Assembly: GCA_010093605.1 (NCBI GenBank)
Contig: MU004182.1
Span: 715,032 to 779,031 of the forward strand
Length of the DNA: 64,000 bases
Reading direction: 5' to 3'
From: Lophium mytilinum
Taxonomy: Eukaryota; Ascomycota; Dothideomycetes; Mytilinidiales; Mytilinidiaceae
Part shown: positions 11,667 to 22,647 of the stretch, in pieces
Layout: the number at the start of each line of letters is the position of its first letter
Numbering within the stretch: position 1 is the stretch's first letter
Program-made: the position numbers and the translations under genes
Notes under the pieces: model-generated
Database searches by the model: none
What the model was told of the DNA's origin: nothing
The model's input: only the letters and a program-made list of their open reading frames with translations

Positions 11667-12155
11667 ATGACTGCCTCCAGCAGTGCTCTAGTCCCCTACC
11701 GCCCCAGCCCAACCACCACCCTCACAACCCGCCCTACCTCCCTCGGCCTCACCCGCGTCTTCAACACCCAAACAGGCACCGCCATCGCCACCGAACTCCT
11801 CTACCGCCTCCTCTGGGACATCCTGCAGCGCGTCCTCTCCTCCCTCCAAGGTTTCGCCAGCAAGCGCCTCGACGCGTTCTCCGAGTACCTCGATAAGCGG
11901 GGCCAGGAGCGGGAAGCGCTGCGGTTAGGGAAGATAGGGGAGGAGTTGGCGAAGAAGAACGAGGGGCTAGGGATTGTAGATGCGGTGGAGAAGTTGGAAA
12001 GTGGGAAGAGATGGCAGGGAGCTATGGGGCAAGGGCCAGTGTGTCCGATGACGGGGGAGGCGGTTAGGGGGCCGCCGGGACCGCCGTGGTGGGTGAAGAG
12101 TGCGGCGAAGGGGTGGACGGAGGCGGAGTGGAGGGTGCAGGCGATGGTGGATTGA
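11667..12155 (+). CDS. Small hypothetical protein
   Basis: 162 residues in one exon, starting at an ATG in the context ACACAATGAC; an upstream in-frame extension is not supported by composition. A Thr/Ser/Pro-rich N-terminus is followed by an amphipathic helical middle that includes LYRLLWDILQRVL, then a charged stretch and a short Cys/Gly/Pro-rich end with CPMTGEAVRGPPGPPWW. Third-position GC bias resembles neighbouring genes, which supports a real gene. I do not recognise the family and assign no function. Confidence 0.6.
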   Translation: MTASSSALVPYRPSPTTTLTTRPTSLGLTRVFNTQTGTAIATELLYRLLWDILQRVLSSLQGFASKRLDAFSEYLDKRGQEREALRLGKIGEELAKKNEGLGIVDAVEKLESGKRWQGAMGQGPVCPMTGEAVRGPPGPPWWVKSAAKGWTEAEWRVQAMVD

Positions 12156-13378
12156 GAAGGGGGAAGATGCTGGATGAGATAATTATTGGTGCTGGAAACG
12201 GAACGGCATGTGGACGCTGGAATGGAGGGAAAAGTTGACTACGGAGATGGGACACCGACTTCCTACTTGATCCCTCGATATCGGAAATGGACTCGGACAA
12301 TAACCGAAGCATCCGATTCCAAGCCTTGGATCTTGGACAGTCGAGCTACTCTATGGCAGCCCACGATTTGGACTCCGGCTCCCCCGAGGCTGCAATTTTC
12401 AATAGTGTAGTCGCCACGATGCCCGCAATTTGAACTCAAGGTCAAAAGCACATCCGACAGGGCTTAAGTTCCGAAGATGGATGCAGCATGTCACAGACCC
12501 TATCGAAGGCCCTCTGAAGTCTGTGGCCACGCCGTTGAACTCGAAGATCCGAAAGCCTGATACCGAGCCCGGCGGCTGAGCGGTGGAGAGCTATACGTCA
12601 AATCGAGCTCTGATCCAGACCATAGCCAAGGATTGTATCGCAACGATGGAGTCGCATTCAAGCCTCCTCTGGATTTAACAACTCTCCATACTTTACCAAG
12701 AATTGCACGAGGACCTTGAGGACTGCCCTGTCACAGAGGCATCCCGCATGAATTTAAAAGTCACTCATAAGATACCCCGCAGATCACAGGTGTTCATTCA
12801 CCAGGGTAATATGATGCCAGGCAGTCGATCAAATAGTATTCTTCACTATCAAGGTGACCGGGAACAATACCATAGTTCTTTCTGATTGCTAGTTCAGATA
12901 GACAGAATCACATGAAGGCTTTAAACGAGCGCTTAGACTCTTACTCATATGTGTGCTTTCCATTCCATTTACTGAAATTCTGAGAGATATGTCTACATCG
13001 CAGGTGCACCGCTGTCACGAACTCAAAGCCGCCGCATCTCAACTCACATCTTTACCACGGTGTACATAGATTGCGATCACGAGCGCATCCGAGGCACGAT
13101 ATGTATGGGAAAGAAACTTCGCCGATTTGTGGGCGAGGTGGGAGGCGAAAGGTGAGCGAATCGATAGCTTGAAATATCTCTTAGGATCTAAAAGGCTTTT
13201 TTTTGGTATTGAGCGTCTTGAAAAGCAATGTGCTAGTCGTGATGCTGCGAAAAAAAAATTAACAATACCGCCGGGACTAGTATACACTATGAAGAAAGAG
13301 TGCATCATCGAACCATCCTCCATCAAGGGAACGACCGATTCCCATCTCACTCTCCTTCTAAGAGTCTTTCCTTCAGTA
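12156..13378. other. Gene-free region
   Basis: About 1.2 kb without a supportable gene. The short frames present do not carry family motifs or sensible splice partners. Confidence 0.4.
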
Positions 13379-15895
13379 TCAGCCGGTGTTCATACCAGTC
13401 ATCTTTGCAAGCGCGTCTCGGTCAATCACTTCTTCTAGACACGTCCAATACACATCTCTCTTCCCCTGCTCCAAGTCCTTCATTTTGTCGAAGTCTGTCT
13501 TCCAAGCCGTACAAAACACTTTCAGCTCTTTGCAAGCTACGTCTCCATACTTTGCCAGGTACTCTTCCATTGCGTCCGTAACATTAAGGAGCATTAGCTC
13601 AATAGGAAGACTCGTTAGATAGTCGTCGTCATAAATGTCATCAGTCGGAGTATCGGCTCTGTCACAAGCGGATTTGCGCGCAAAGTGAAGAATTCGCTCA
13701 ACCATAAAGCCGATTTGGGTGTCGTCCACATCTCCATGGTCAGCCAGCGGTACGAACATTAGCTTCTCCCTACCCCTAATCAAGCGCATCATCTCGATGC
13801 AGCGTCGGTGCATACCAAAATAGTCGAAAGTTAGGCGGTACTCTTCCCAAAACATAGACTCCTTGATGGCTTTCAGTAGCTGCAATCTCCCGATATCGTG
13901 GGAACGTTGCCACGCTTCCCATTGAAGCCATCCGCATGCCTTTGAGACGTCGTGGCTCATTGCCAACCTGTATTGAGCAGCCTCAGAGAGGATTGCGTCG
14001 ATGTTTGGGACGCCCATTTCGCCTGGGTCGGACGCTAAACACCGACGTAGTAATAGGTATGCCACAGCGACGGATGGAATCAAGACCGCCTCAAACCTTT
14101 GTTTGGATTTCGTTGCGGTTATGAAGCTTTCCGATGACTGTAAGACGTTGATAGGTCTCTCGTCCACAAATATGCGTTTTTCCCCATGGATCCCAACGAA
14201 GGTGTTCATATCGGCCCATGATGGATAGTCCTTCGTGGTATGCTGAACCAGATTGTAAAGATGGGCCAGCGGTAAGACGGTCGAGCACCTGCTGATATAA
14301 TCCGAGCTAATTAAAGCCATCCGTATATTGATCGTAAACATCATCAGGCCGCAGAGCACGGGGTTCAGTTTGAAGTGTTCATGCTTCTCGAAGGTAGGCC
14401 AGTATCGCTCCTGGAATCTTTCTTGCTTCTCCTCCAACACATAATCGTCAATGATAAGCCTCAGCACGATGTTATGAATGCGCTCGATAAGCTCGTCTGC
14501 AGATTTCGGCCAGAATGAATGATCTGGGAAAGACTTGGAAAACTTCTGATGCTCTTCAATGATCTTCTTAACACGAAGAGCAGAAACCTTGAGATCGTTG
14601 AACGGCTTCGACTTTTTGTGCCGCACCGTATGGTTAACATCAAGGAATGTCTGAGCCACGAACGCGAACCATAAGGATGGCTTTCTATGCTCCAGGCACT
14701 GCGCAAGACTTTTGGTGATTTCGTCTGTGATAGGGAATGGTTGCTGAGTTTCTAGCAGAAAGCTGAAAACTTCCAAGCCTTGAAATAGAATAGCTCGATC
14801 TTCATTGAAGCGGCCAAGGGGTGACATGAACTCTCGTTGATTTCCTGCCTCGTGGTTTCTGCCGAGATTGTTCTTAAAACTTTGGAGAAAACGTTTGGAA
14901 AGTTCTGGGCTGTCGGCTGGCACATTGTCCACGTACTTTAACAACATGAGTTGAGCCGGGAGATGACACCAGGTTGCGAGATCTTGCAACTCGAGGTTGT
15001 ATGGCATACCAGAATCTACTGTACCCTTCGTGTTTTCCCCGCGAATTCTCCCAAGCAATCTGAAGAGGCGAAGAAGTTCCGTCTCCGCTGCCAGCTTGCA
15101 TTCGATATTAAACTCTGTTATCAAGCCTTTCGCGAGACCTAGAGCAATGTTCGTGATAACGGCGGCATTCATAAGATCGATCTCGCCCTTGAGGTACTCT
15201 GACCAGCTCTCACGCAAGAAGACCCTCATACTCTGCAAGTCATCGAAAAGGCAGAACATATGGAAAGTTCTGGGAGCCAGGAGTGAACCAAGGTCAGGGT
15301 CTGGTGCTCCTTGATTGTCCATGTCCTTGAAGTCATCATCCTCTTCAAGCTCATACTGTGCAGAGTCGTGCTCTTCCGGCTGTACGTTAAGCATGGGCTG
15401 AGTATCTTCAATCCCTAGAGCGGCATATTGTTGGCGTATCCAAGCGATAATGCTTTCGTCATCGTCGTCTTGGAGCTCATATGGCGGTGGATCCGCAGCC
15501 TCTTTAGTCGGTATGGCTCCCTTGCGCTCCAATATCATGCAGACCTCTTCCAAAACTGTAATAGGATGGGGATGACGACAGGCCCCGATGGCGTGCTCGT
15601 ATTTCTCTAGGCCCAGATACCAAATCCCGCAGCGCTTCCGCAGTGCTATCGCTCGTTTCATCTTTCCAAGGATCACGGGAGGAACGTCGATTTGATGGAG
15701 TACGATCACTTCGGCAATGGACTGGAGGGTGAAGTCTCTGAGCGTGATCCGGACTGTGCTTATCTCATTCGGTTTCGTCGGTATAATGTTATTGTATATC
15801 TCCGCTGTCTTGACTAGCCACCGGATGGAGCAATGAATGTCGGAAGTATAGCGCTTGTAGCTGCCGACCAGATTGGCAACTTCGGTGAGCGTCAT
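13379..15895 (-). CDS. DUF6604-type fungal protein
   Basis: An uninterrupted 838-residue reading frame on the minus strand. The N-terminal segment (SYKRYTSDIHCSIRWLVKTA) matches the start of the DUF6604 domain, which is widespread in filamentous ascomycetes and has no known function. An acidic linker near residues 180-200 separates it from a long, mostly helical C-terminal part. No membrane segment or catalytic motif is evident. The family is often multicopy and poorly conserved, with possible links to stress or incompatibility, but that is not shown here. An alternative upstream ATG exists in another frame and is not used in this model. Confidence 0.75.
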   Translation of the reverse strand: MTLTEVANLVGSYKRYTSDIHCSIRWLVKTAEIYNNIIPTKPNEISTVRITLRDFTLQSIAEVIVLHQIDVPPVILGKMKRAIALRKRCGIWYLGLEKYEHAIGACRHPHPITVLEEVCMILERKGAIPTKEAADPPPYELQDDDDESIIAWIRQQYAALGIEDTQPMLNVQPEEHDSAQYELEEDDDFKDMDNQGAPDPDLGSLLAPRTFHMFCLFDDLQSMRVFLRESWSEYLKGEIDLMNAAVITNIALGLAKGLITEFNIECKLAAETELLRLFRLLGRIRGENTKGTVDSGMPYNLELQDLATWCHLPAQLMLLKYVDNVPADSPELSKRFLQSFKNNLGRNHEAGNQREFMSPLGRFNEDRAILFQGLEVFSFLLETQQPFPITDEITKSLAQCLEHRKPSLWFAFVAQTFLDVNHTVRHKKSKPFNDLKVSALRVKKIIEEHQKFSKSFPDHSFWPKSADELIERIHNIVLRLIIDDYVLEEKQERFQERYWPTFEKHEHFKLNPVLCGLMMFTINIRMALISSDYISRCSTVLPLAHLYNLVQHTTKDYPSWADMNTFVGIHGEKRIFVDERPINVLQSSESFITATKSKQRFEAVLIPSVAVAYLLLRRCLASDPGEMGVPNIDAILSEAAQYRLAMSHDVSKACGWLQWEAWQRSHDIGRLQLLKAIKESMFWEEYRLTFDYFGMHRRCIEMMRLIRGREKLMFVPLADHGDVDDTQIGFMVERILHFARKSACDRADTPTDDIYDDDYLTSLPIELMLLNVTDAMEEYLAKYGDVACKELKVFCTAWKTDFDKMKDLEQGKRDVYWTCLEEVIDRDALAKMTGMNTG

Positions 15896-16077
15896 GCCTG
15901 CGGAGTTGCTCGAGGGAAAAATGACTGGGGTTGGGGTGTTGAGAAGACATGGTGAGAAGGCTCTTCAGATAGAAGATGGAAGTTGTGAGCTCGAGGAAGT
16001 TGCAATGGCGGTGTTTTGTTTTGTTTGTGGTCTGTTGGAAACCACAATCGCCAGCAGGTAAGGCTTGAGAGGTAGAA

Positions 16078-16152
16078 TCAGGTTAGCTAAACCTAGCTAA
16101 ACGGTCCTGTGTTAAACGGTCTAGCGCTGATGAGTCATCTAGCGGCTTGGCG
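16078..16152 (+). repeat. 75-bp direct repeat, copy A
   Basis: The same unit recurs at 16280-16354, about 202 bp downstream. The last 45 or so bases are identical. The first 30 differ at about seven positions, nearly all C/T or G/A changes. Each copy holds a palindromic ATGAGTCAT site. Confidence 0.85.
16130..16138. promoter_or_regulatory. Gcn4/CpcA (AP-1-like) type site, copy A
   Basis: ATGAGTCAT is the reverse complement of the optimal Gcn4 site ATGACTCAT. It lies inside an 11-bp near-palindrome, about 235 bp upstream of the DUF6604 start. Binding is inferred from the motif only. Confidence 0.45.
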
Positions 16153-16279
16153 GATCTCGACTTCTTCAATGCACATACATATTTCTGACATATTAGCTTT
16201 GGCAAGCCTAACAGCTCCCCGGGCCACCTTGCGCAGTGTTGATTGAGTGGGCCACTTCTTTTCTGCCTAGCGAGAGTGG

Positions 16280-16354
16280 TCAGGTCAGCTAGGCCTGGAT
16301 AAACGGTCTTATGTTAAACGGTCTAGCGCTGATGAGTCATCTAGCGGCTTGGCG
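16280..16354 (+). repeat. 75-bp direct repeat, copy B
   Basis: Second copy of the unit at 16078-16152, in the same orientation. It is followed by unrelated sequence, so the duplicated block ends sharply at GGCTTGGCG. Confidence 0.85.
16332..16340. promoter_or_regulatory. Gcn4/CpcA (AP-1-like) type site, copy B
   Basis: Second ATGAGTCAT, in the same relative place within repeat copy B. Confidence 0.45.
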
Positions 16355-17187
16355 AGTTTCTACTACTTTCGCTCGCTCGTCCTCTGCACCTTCCTAAAAA
16401 TTATACTTACCTTGTTGGGATGGCCGAGCTCAAGAATCCGGTCCATCTGGCAGACTGTCCTGCATTGCACCACGCGGCGACGGCTGTCATGAATCTCCTT
16501 CGGGGGCTTCACCGGCGTAATTTTTGCTGGTCCGCTCTCTGAGCAACAAACACTTTTCATTGACTGTCCCTGCCTTGTGCAGGACGTTGAAGAAGAGTTT
16601 CACTAAGACCCTGGCTGTTGTCAGCATTTTACTTGTCGAGAAATGTCGAGGCTGAGCCGGAAGCTAAATCCACACAGCCTCGGGAGCTGATGGATATGGG
16701 TATCTAAATGCCCGCGTGGATCATAACCTTACCAAGATTGCGAAATTCCAAGAATCACCCGGGAGAGTTCTGCGGAGGTTCTTGTAACCTCAGTCATGCT
16801 GCGGACTAGTTTTCTTACCAAACAGTACGTTTCTTCGGGGAAAGTTTAGACTACCCCTGTGCCCCTCAAGCTATTTTGAACATGCTGAGGCTCTTTCCGA
16901 ATCAGGCATACCATAATTAATCGCTCGACTATGAAAGCGTAGCTTAAGAAGAGTGGACGAGAGCACGTCAAGTCATGTATTCGAGAACATATGATTTCAA
17001 TGTTTACGTAGATTAGGTATTATGACTCTGCAGCTTTTACATTCCACTTTCCATCAAAGCCTTGGAAAGAGAAGGCATGACAGCGAGCGAAGATATTATA
17101 TACAAAGAAAGAAAACTGGTGTGTAACATCGTGGATGCCCCGACCCATGAACAAAACGGAAACGAAACACCGATGCAGCACGCTACC
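16355..17187. other. Gene-free region downstream of ferritin-like gene
   Basis: Contains the 3' flank of the minus-strand ferritin-like gene. No gene or RNA element is supported. Confidence 0.4.
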
Positions 17188-18228
17188 TTACTTCGCGAAA
17201 GGAGAACCGGACGAACCGGTGATCTCCACGATCGCCGGGCCAGCCTTGACAGTGTCGTCCGAGACAGAGGAGTTACAGCCAGTGATGACCACGTACGACT
17301 GTCCGTGGAAGCCGGCGGGAACGGTAGTCTCGATGATGCCACCGCTCTTGATATATGCCTTGGTAAATGTGGGGCCGGTAACGGCAATCCAAGCAGCGTA
17401 GACGAAGTTGTTGCCCTTGTCAGGCTGGATGGAGCCCTTGGTGGTGAACTGAATGGTCTTGCCTGTGGTCACAGGTGCGGAGGAGGCGGCGAGAGCGAGG
17501 GCGGGGAACGCCTTCAGGGGAAGCGCCACATTGGTGCTCGGGCAGCTGACGATGAAGGGAGAGGCGAGGGTGTAGACCTCGTCGAAGTCTAGAGGGACGT
17601 CGAAGGGTTGAGCGAAGGGCGACTCTTTGAGAGAAGCGCGGAGGTAAGAGGAGTGGCGCGACTCAACCGTGAGGATGGATCCGGCGGCCGTAAGGTAGTC
17701 CTTGTTCATGATGGAGGCAGCAGCGCCAAGGTAGGCGGTGACGCCCACGCCTTCTAGGATAGAAGCGGTTGCGACGAAGGTAGCGACGGATGTGACGCCG
17801 AAAGCGTATGTACACTCGGCTACGGGCTTCGCACCGGCAGCTGAGAGCATGTTAGTGATTGTGTGAGAGGGTAAGTAAGGGAGAGTGTCTTTACCTGTTA
17901 AGGCTTTAGTTAGGAAGGAAACGTGTGTAGTCTCATCGTAAGAAACCTCCTTCAGGTTCTTGTAGAAGGTTGCGTCGTATCCGGCGTCTGCGAATTGCTG
18001 CTGGGTGAAGTTGGCTAGACCTTCACGGTAGAACTTGTCCTCTGAGACTCTGGTTAGCATGCTTCAAACGCCGTTCGACTTTTTAAACTGAGGCTTACCA
18101 AGATGCTCGAGTGTAAGAGCATAGTTCAAGATATCAGCATCAGTGAGAGCCCTCTTTGCAACAGTGGGACGGGCAATGGTCGATCCTGCCGTAGCGAGGA
18201 TGACGGCTGCGGTGGCTGCGAATTTCAT
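17188..18228 (-). CDS. Secreted ferritin-like domain protein (Rds1-like)
   Basis: Three exons (18228-18099, 18041-17895, 17840-17188) give about 309 residues. A clear signal peptide (MKFAATAAVILATAGSTIA) precedes the ferritin-like fold. The first helix has the family block ending in LEHLEDKFYREGL, and a second helix pair holds SYDETTHVSFL, with the Glu and His expected of a carboxylate-bridged metal site. Fungal relatives (Rds1, late sexual development proteins) are stress- or development-induced and exported; iron binding is not proven in most of them. The Ser/Thr- and Val-rich C-terminal part resembles a beta-rich extracellular domain. Confidence 0.85.
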
Positions 18229-20649
18229 ATTGAAGAGTGATGGTGATGTAGATTGACTTTGGAAGAATGAATTGCAGTGATGGATGGCGAGTGAGAACTG
18301 AGGGCCAAAAGAATCATACTTGTAGTAAAGCAATTCATATTTCGGAGTTGCTTCCACTGCTGAATGCAACTCATTTGTCACAGCAATGTCGACAAACACG
18401 CCGGATGGCCCCTATCCGCGAACGTGACGAGATGTTGGCGAACATCCCAGCGAATGGCGCAACAAAGGATTTCACGATGAGTTCCCCATGCAGCATGTCA
18501 AGGCCAAAAAGAGACAAGTTGCGGGGGTTAGCATGCGCTGTAACTCCATACAGTGTGCTAACGGAGGATCAAGACGCCAGGGCCGGAGCCATGGTTTCCC
18601 GGGCGTGAGCGAAGACTGCTCGAGGCCACCGAAGAGATGAATGCGGGAGGCCAAGCTTTGTTGGCGTAGAGACTGACCAACCGGAGGAGACGCTACTGGC
18701 CGCTAAATATCAAGCTTAAATAGACCCGCAAACATCCCAGGGTCTGTCAGACAGGGTCTAGGCTGATCACTACGGCATACTAGACATGAGCGCATGGGAG
18801 AGCTTGAACAAGTGAGAGCTACTGGGAACGACCACGCTCGATTTGACCGAATAGGAGCGTACATCAGAGTTGGAGATGTTAAGAAGAGCTTTGTAATGGG
18901 GTACGACTCATGATTAGCTGACAAGCTAGAACCGTATTGCGAGGACTGTGAAAGTGCTCTCTGAACCAGCTGCGCTCACTGACGCACCTGAAACCCAAAC
19001 ATAGTTCAAGAGATGTGATAACTAACCTATGGAAAGCCCTTGTTCATCTGATTGATATTCAAAGGGATGAAGCCGTAACACTAGCAGCATTAGTAGCTCA
19101 ACGTATTAGTGTCGCTGCTCGCTCCCTTTGTGGGTTTCTGGTAAGTTGGTGGTTCAAGCGGTCGATTCAATTGCGTGGGCTTACAGTATGCCGTAGATTT
19201 AGCTTAGCTCCACCCACGTCATGTCTAACGCGGGAAGTTGGCCTTCCGAACTCAAAATCCAACCCGCAACTGCGCCCCTTTCGCCTTGTCCCACATAATA
19301 CTAATATGGCGAGAAACCCAAGACAGAGTCATATTTTTCTTCCTTGGCCGGGTTTCTCGGGCAGAGAGCATGCTCACCGTCATCAGGTTATTCCTGGCAT
19401 AGCGTCAGCGAAAGAATCTTCCTCTGCTCAACCGCATCGAGGGCGAAAGTCACTTTCTAACATCACCTCTAATGCGACTAATAGGTTGGCCGACGAAAAT
19501 CCCCAAAGCTCATAAGCCAATGATGTTTCGCATGTTGTCCCCGTGATTGACCTTGCGATGGATGTTGGAGAGCGTGGTGATTCTTAGTGCTGGCCAGCCC
19601 TAATTTCTTTCTAGTGCGTGGAGGCGCATTGGCTCCCGAATTCGCCATATCTAGTTTCTGACGGACCCGTTACTAGTTAATGAGGTTTGGCTTTGGTGTA
19701 GTCTAGCAGAATTGGGTCAAGTAATCTGTAGTTGCGGAATGGAAGGAAATTGGACGAAGTTTAGAAAGGGGCATTACCCCTCTAGTTACCGAGGCAGACG
19801 CTGATGGACCTTTTTCGAAAAAGTAATTGTCAATATGTTGCCTTCGCTGTTCGCAAGACAGGCTCGAATCGCCTCGTGAGTCCTACGTCATTAATGATTG
19901 TCGAAGAATGCGCAATCTCGCGCTTTTGGCACTTCACTGACTGGCTGTAATTGAAGCCTCTCGCTTTTCTAAATAACAAAACAAACAGTGATTGCTACCT
20001 ACCTCGCACCGATCATGCAGATGTGTCAGTCACGTGGCATGCACCTGACGTGGCGACTGTTCTCTTTGCCGAACCCCAGCGCCGGAGCTGGCTGCACCGC
20101 AGGCTTTGTCTAAACTTTACAATATCATCACTCCCTACAGCTTCACATGGGTTTGTAAAATTCCGGGCCTTTGACCCCAGGGACAGATCGTAGGGGTAAG
20201 GCATTGAACCAGATTCGAGGAAGCCATGGCCCCGGATTAGAAATGCCAATCCCTTTCTCTCACGATTAGACATCAGAACGCCATTCACGACACTAGGACT
20301 CTCTTTGATTCAGCTTGTTGTTTACAGCAACCTTCAGCAATCATGGTCTGTGCTCTTGTAGGAGACAGGATATGCCAGGATTACCCCACTACCCCAAGTT
20401 TCACCGTTCCGCAAAGCACCCCGCAAAGCGGATCCGCAGAGCCCCACGTTTTGAGCAACCTCCGAATCCAGTCAATGTATTTTCGATTGCCGCCATGTTG
20501 GTCAGCCTTCGCCCAAAGTGGGTCTCATGACCCCGTCGCTCTACCTCCGCCTCCGCAATATGGATGAACAAACCAATCAACTGCCAAACCAGTTGGTCTG
20601 ATAACCCCTAAAGTGGACCCAGCAGCCTAAGACGCAGGCCTGACAACCT
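18229..20649. other. Long gene-free region
   Basis: About 2.4 kb with only short frames. None has an ATG start with coding-like composition or family motifs. This could be a promoter region or decayed sequence; I see no terminal repeats. Confidence 0.4.
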
Positions 20650-20749
20650 CGGAGGTAGGCCTAACAAGATACGAGGTATGCCTTAGAAGATACGAGGTAG
20701 GCCTAATGCTACGAGGTCCGCCTAACAGCCCACGAGACAAGCCTTACTA
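20650..20749 (+). repeat. Degenerate ~21-bp tandem repeat
   Basis: About five imperfect units of the type CGAGGTAGGCCTAACAGATA, spaced 19-21 bp, end at about 20749. Two further units of a related word (CTCAAGCCGGGTCTA type) follow to about 20790. The array lies 190-330 bp upstream of the transesterase-like start. Confidence 0.6.
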
Positions 20750-20981
20750 CCTCTAAGCCGGGTCTACCACCTCCAAGCCCGGGTCTAACGAAACAGCTCC
20801 CCCCGCTTCTGGACGGAGGAATGGACAGCCCTGAACCCCGCTCGCTCGGTGACGCCACCAAAGCACCAAAGCAGTAGCTACCTCTACGAAGCAACCGCGA
20901 TATATCACTCCTACGTTTCTTGTTCTGCCTTGATACCTGAAACTGCAGATATCTCTGACTACTGAAGTCTCAACCGAAATC

Positions 20982-22338
20982 ATGGGTAAACTCTCTCCGG
21001 AATCTCTCCAAACTCTCAAGCAGATAACCGAGGACGCGTGCGCCGATCCAGAGACCGGTCTTCCGGGTACAACTGTTGTCGTCGTTGGTAAAGATGGCAA
21101 AGAGCTCTTCGCGCATGCGGCAGGGAAGCGCGGGTATGGGAGTAGCGAGCCCATGACGCTGGATAGCATCTACTGGATTGCATCATGTACGAAGATGATC
21201 ACGGGTGTTGCTTGCATGCAGCTCGTTGAGCAAGGGACGCTAAAGCTAGATGATGCGGCACAGGTAGAGAAGTTGTGTCCTGAGCTCAAGGCTGTGAAGG
21301 TTCTTCAGAAAGATGGGAGTTTGGTCGATAAGAAAAGGGGGATCACTCTGAGAATGCTTCTTAGCCATACAGGTAAATTATTTAGACAGAACTGTTTCAT
21401 CATTCGCAGTGACAGCACAGCTAATCGTCATTGCAGCTGGATTTGGATACGCTTTCTTCAACAACGAACTGAGAGACTACAACAAACCACTCGGTTACGA
21501 CGAGTTCTCCGGGCATTTGAAAGATATAATACAGCCCCTCGTCCACCAGCCTGGAGAAGGATGGGAATACGGAGTAAGCTTCCATCCAAGCCCCCTTATC
21601 TTTACATACTTCGGAAACATACTATAGCTCAACTAGGTCAACATCGACTGGGCGGGCATCGTCCTCGAGCGCGCCACAGGCACCTCCCTAAACAACTACA
21701 TGCAAAAGCACATCCTCGCCCCCCTCGGCCTGCAGAACATGAACATGTTCCCGACCGCCTCCATGAAGCAGAACCTCGCCTACATGAACAGCCGCAACCC
21801 GGAAGGCAAGCTAGCACGCTACGACCACATCAACCGCCGCCCCCTCGTCGTCGAAGGAAACGACGTCGACACCTGCCTCAACAGCGGCGGCGCAGGCATG
21901 TTCGCGAAACCCCAAGAGTACTGTCAGATCCTAGCCACGCTGCTGAACGACGGCACGTCGCCTACCACCGGCGCGAAGATTCTGAGCAAAGCGACGGTCG
22001 ATGAGATGTTCAAGAACCAGATCCCGGACTTCCCGAACTTTGCTCGTCAGGGGGTTCCCGCTGCGAAGCCGTGGCTGACGAATGCCATCCCGGAGCTTTA
22101 TCCGATCCCTGGGGATAAGCCGCAGGGCTGGGGTCTTACGTTCATGCTTACCGAGGGTGCTACTGGGCGATCCAAGGGCACTGCGCAATGGGCTGGGCTG
22201 CCGAATCTGTGGTGGTGGTGCGACCGTGAAAAGGGGGTTGCTGGGATCATTTGCAATCAGATTCTGCCGTTCGTTGATATGAAGACGCTGGGTTTGTGGG
22301 GCGCGATTGAGACGACTGTTTATAAAGCTTTAGCGTAG
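20982..22338 (+). CDS. Beta-lactamase-fold transesterase/esterase (LovD-like)
   Basis: Three exons (20982-21372, 21437-21573, 21637-22338) encode about 409 residues. The serine nucleophile sits in the SxxK motif SCTK near residue 70. A Tyr within the GEGWEYG region follows, and the C-terminal AQWAGLPNLWWW block resembles the WGGLPN end of LovD and EstB-type enzymes. The family contains acyltransferases that move acyl groups onto polyketides and broad serine esterases. The size and motifs favour this group over true beta-lactamases. The neighbouring AlcR-type regulator and Baeyer-Villiger monooxygenase suggest a biosynthetic or degradative role. The substrate is unknown. Confidence 0.85.
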
Positions 22339-22647
22339 TGGAATGGTGGTGATTTCCAGTGCCTTGATTTGATGATTGAATGGCAATATATAGCAAATAT
22401 ATCCTGCTACTACGACTTTCCCATTAGTTCAGGTGATAACTTGGAATCGCTCACTGCTTGTGTCCAGCAACAACCACTCAATTGCCAGTATAGATACTTA
22501 ATCCCCACAAAACGCCAGACTATTAGTTCCCTCTCAGGCCACCAATCACCCTGCGCCGACCCAATGAAAGAAACGATTGCTACGCCTTTTACCAGAAACA
22601 AAAACATCGGAGGATATCAGACACAAGCCGGACCAAAGGATATCACC
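22339..22647. other. Convergent 3' intergenic region
   Basis: Spacer between the transesterase-like gene and the tail of the Zn2Cys6 gene on the other strand; nothing else seen. Confidence 0.4.

Noticed and set aside
16120-16150. CTGATGA core resembling a hammerhead ribozyme
   Set aside because: The required GAAA segment and supporting stems are absent; the bases are explained by the palindromic bZIP-type site.
19015-19515. 166-codon plus-strand frame
   Set aside because: No ATG start at the frame's beginning, mixed composition and no recognisable domain.
19856-19890. GCTCGAATCGCC resembling a tRNA B box
   Set aside because: No A box or acceptor stem can be formed around it; no other tRNA-like sequence was found in the window.
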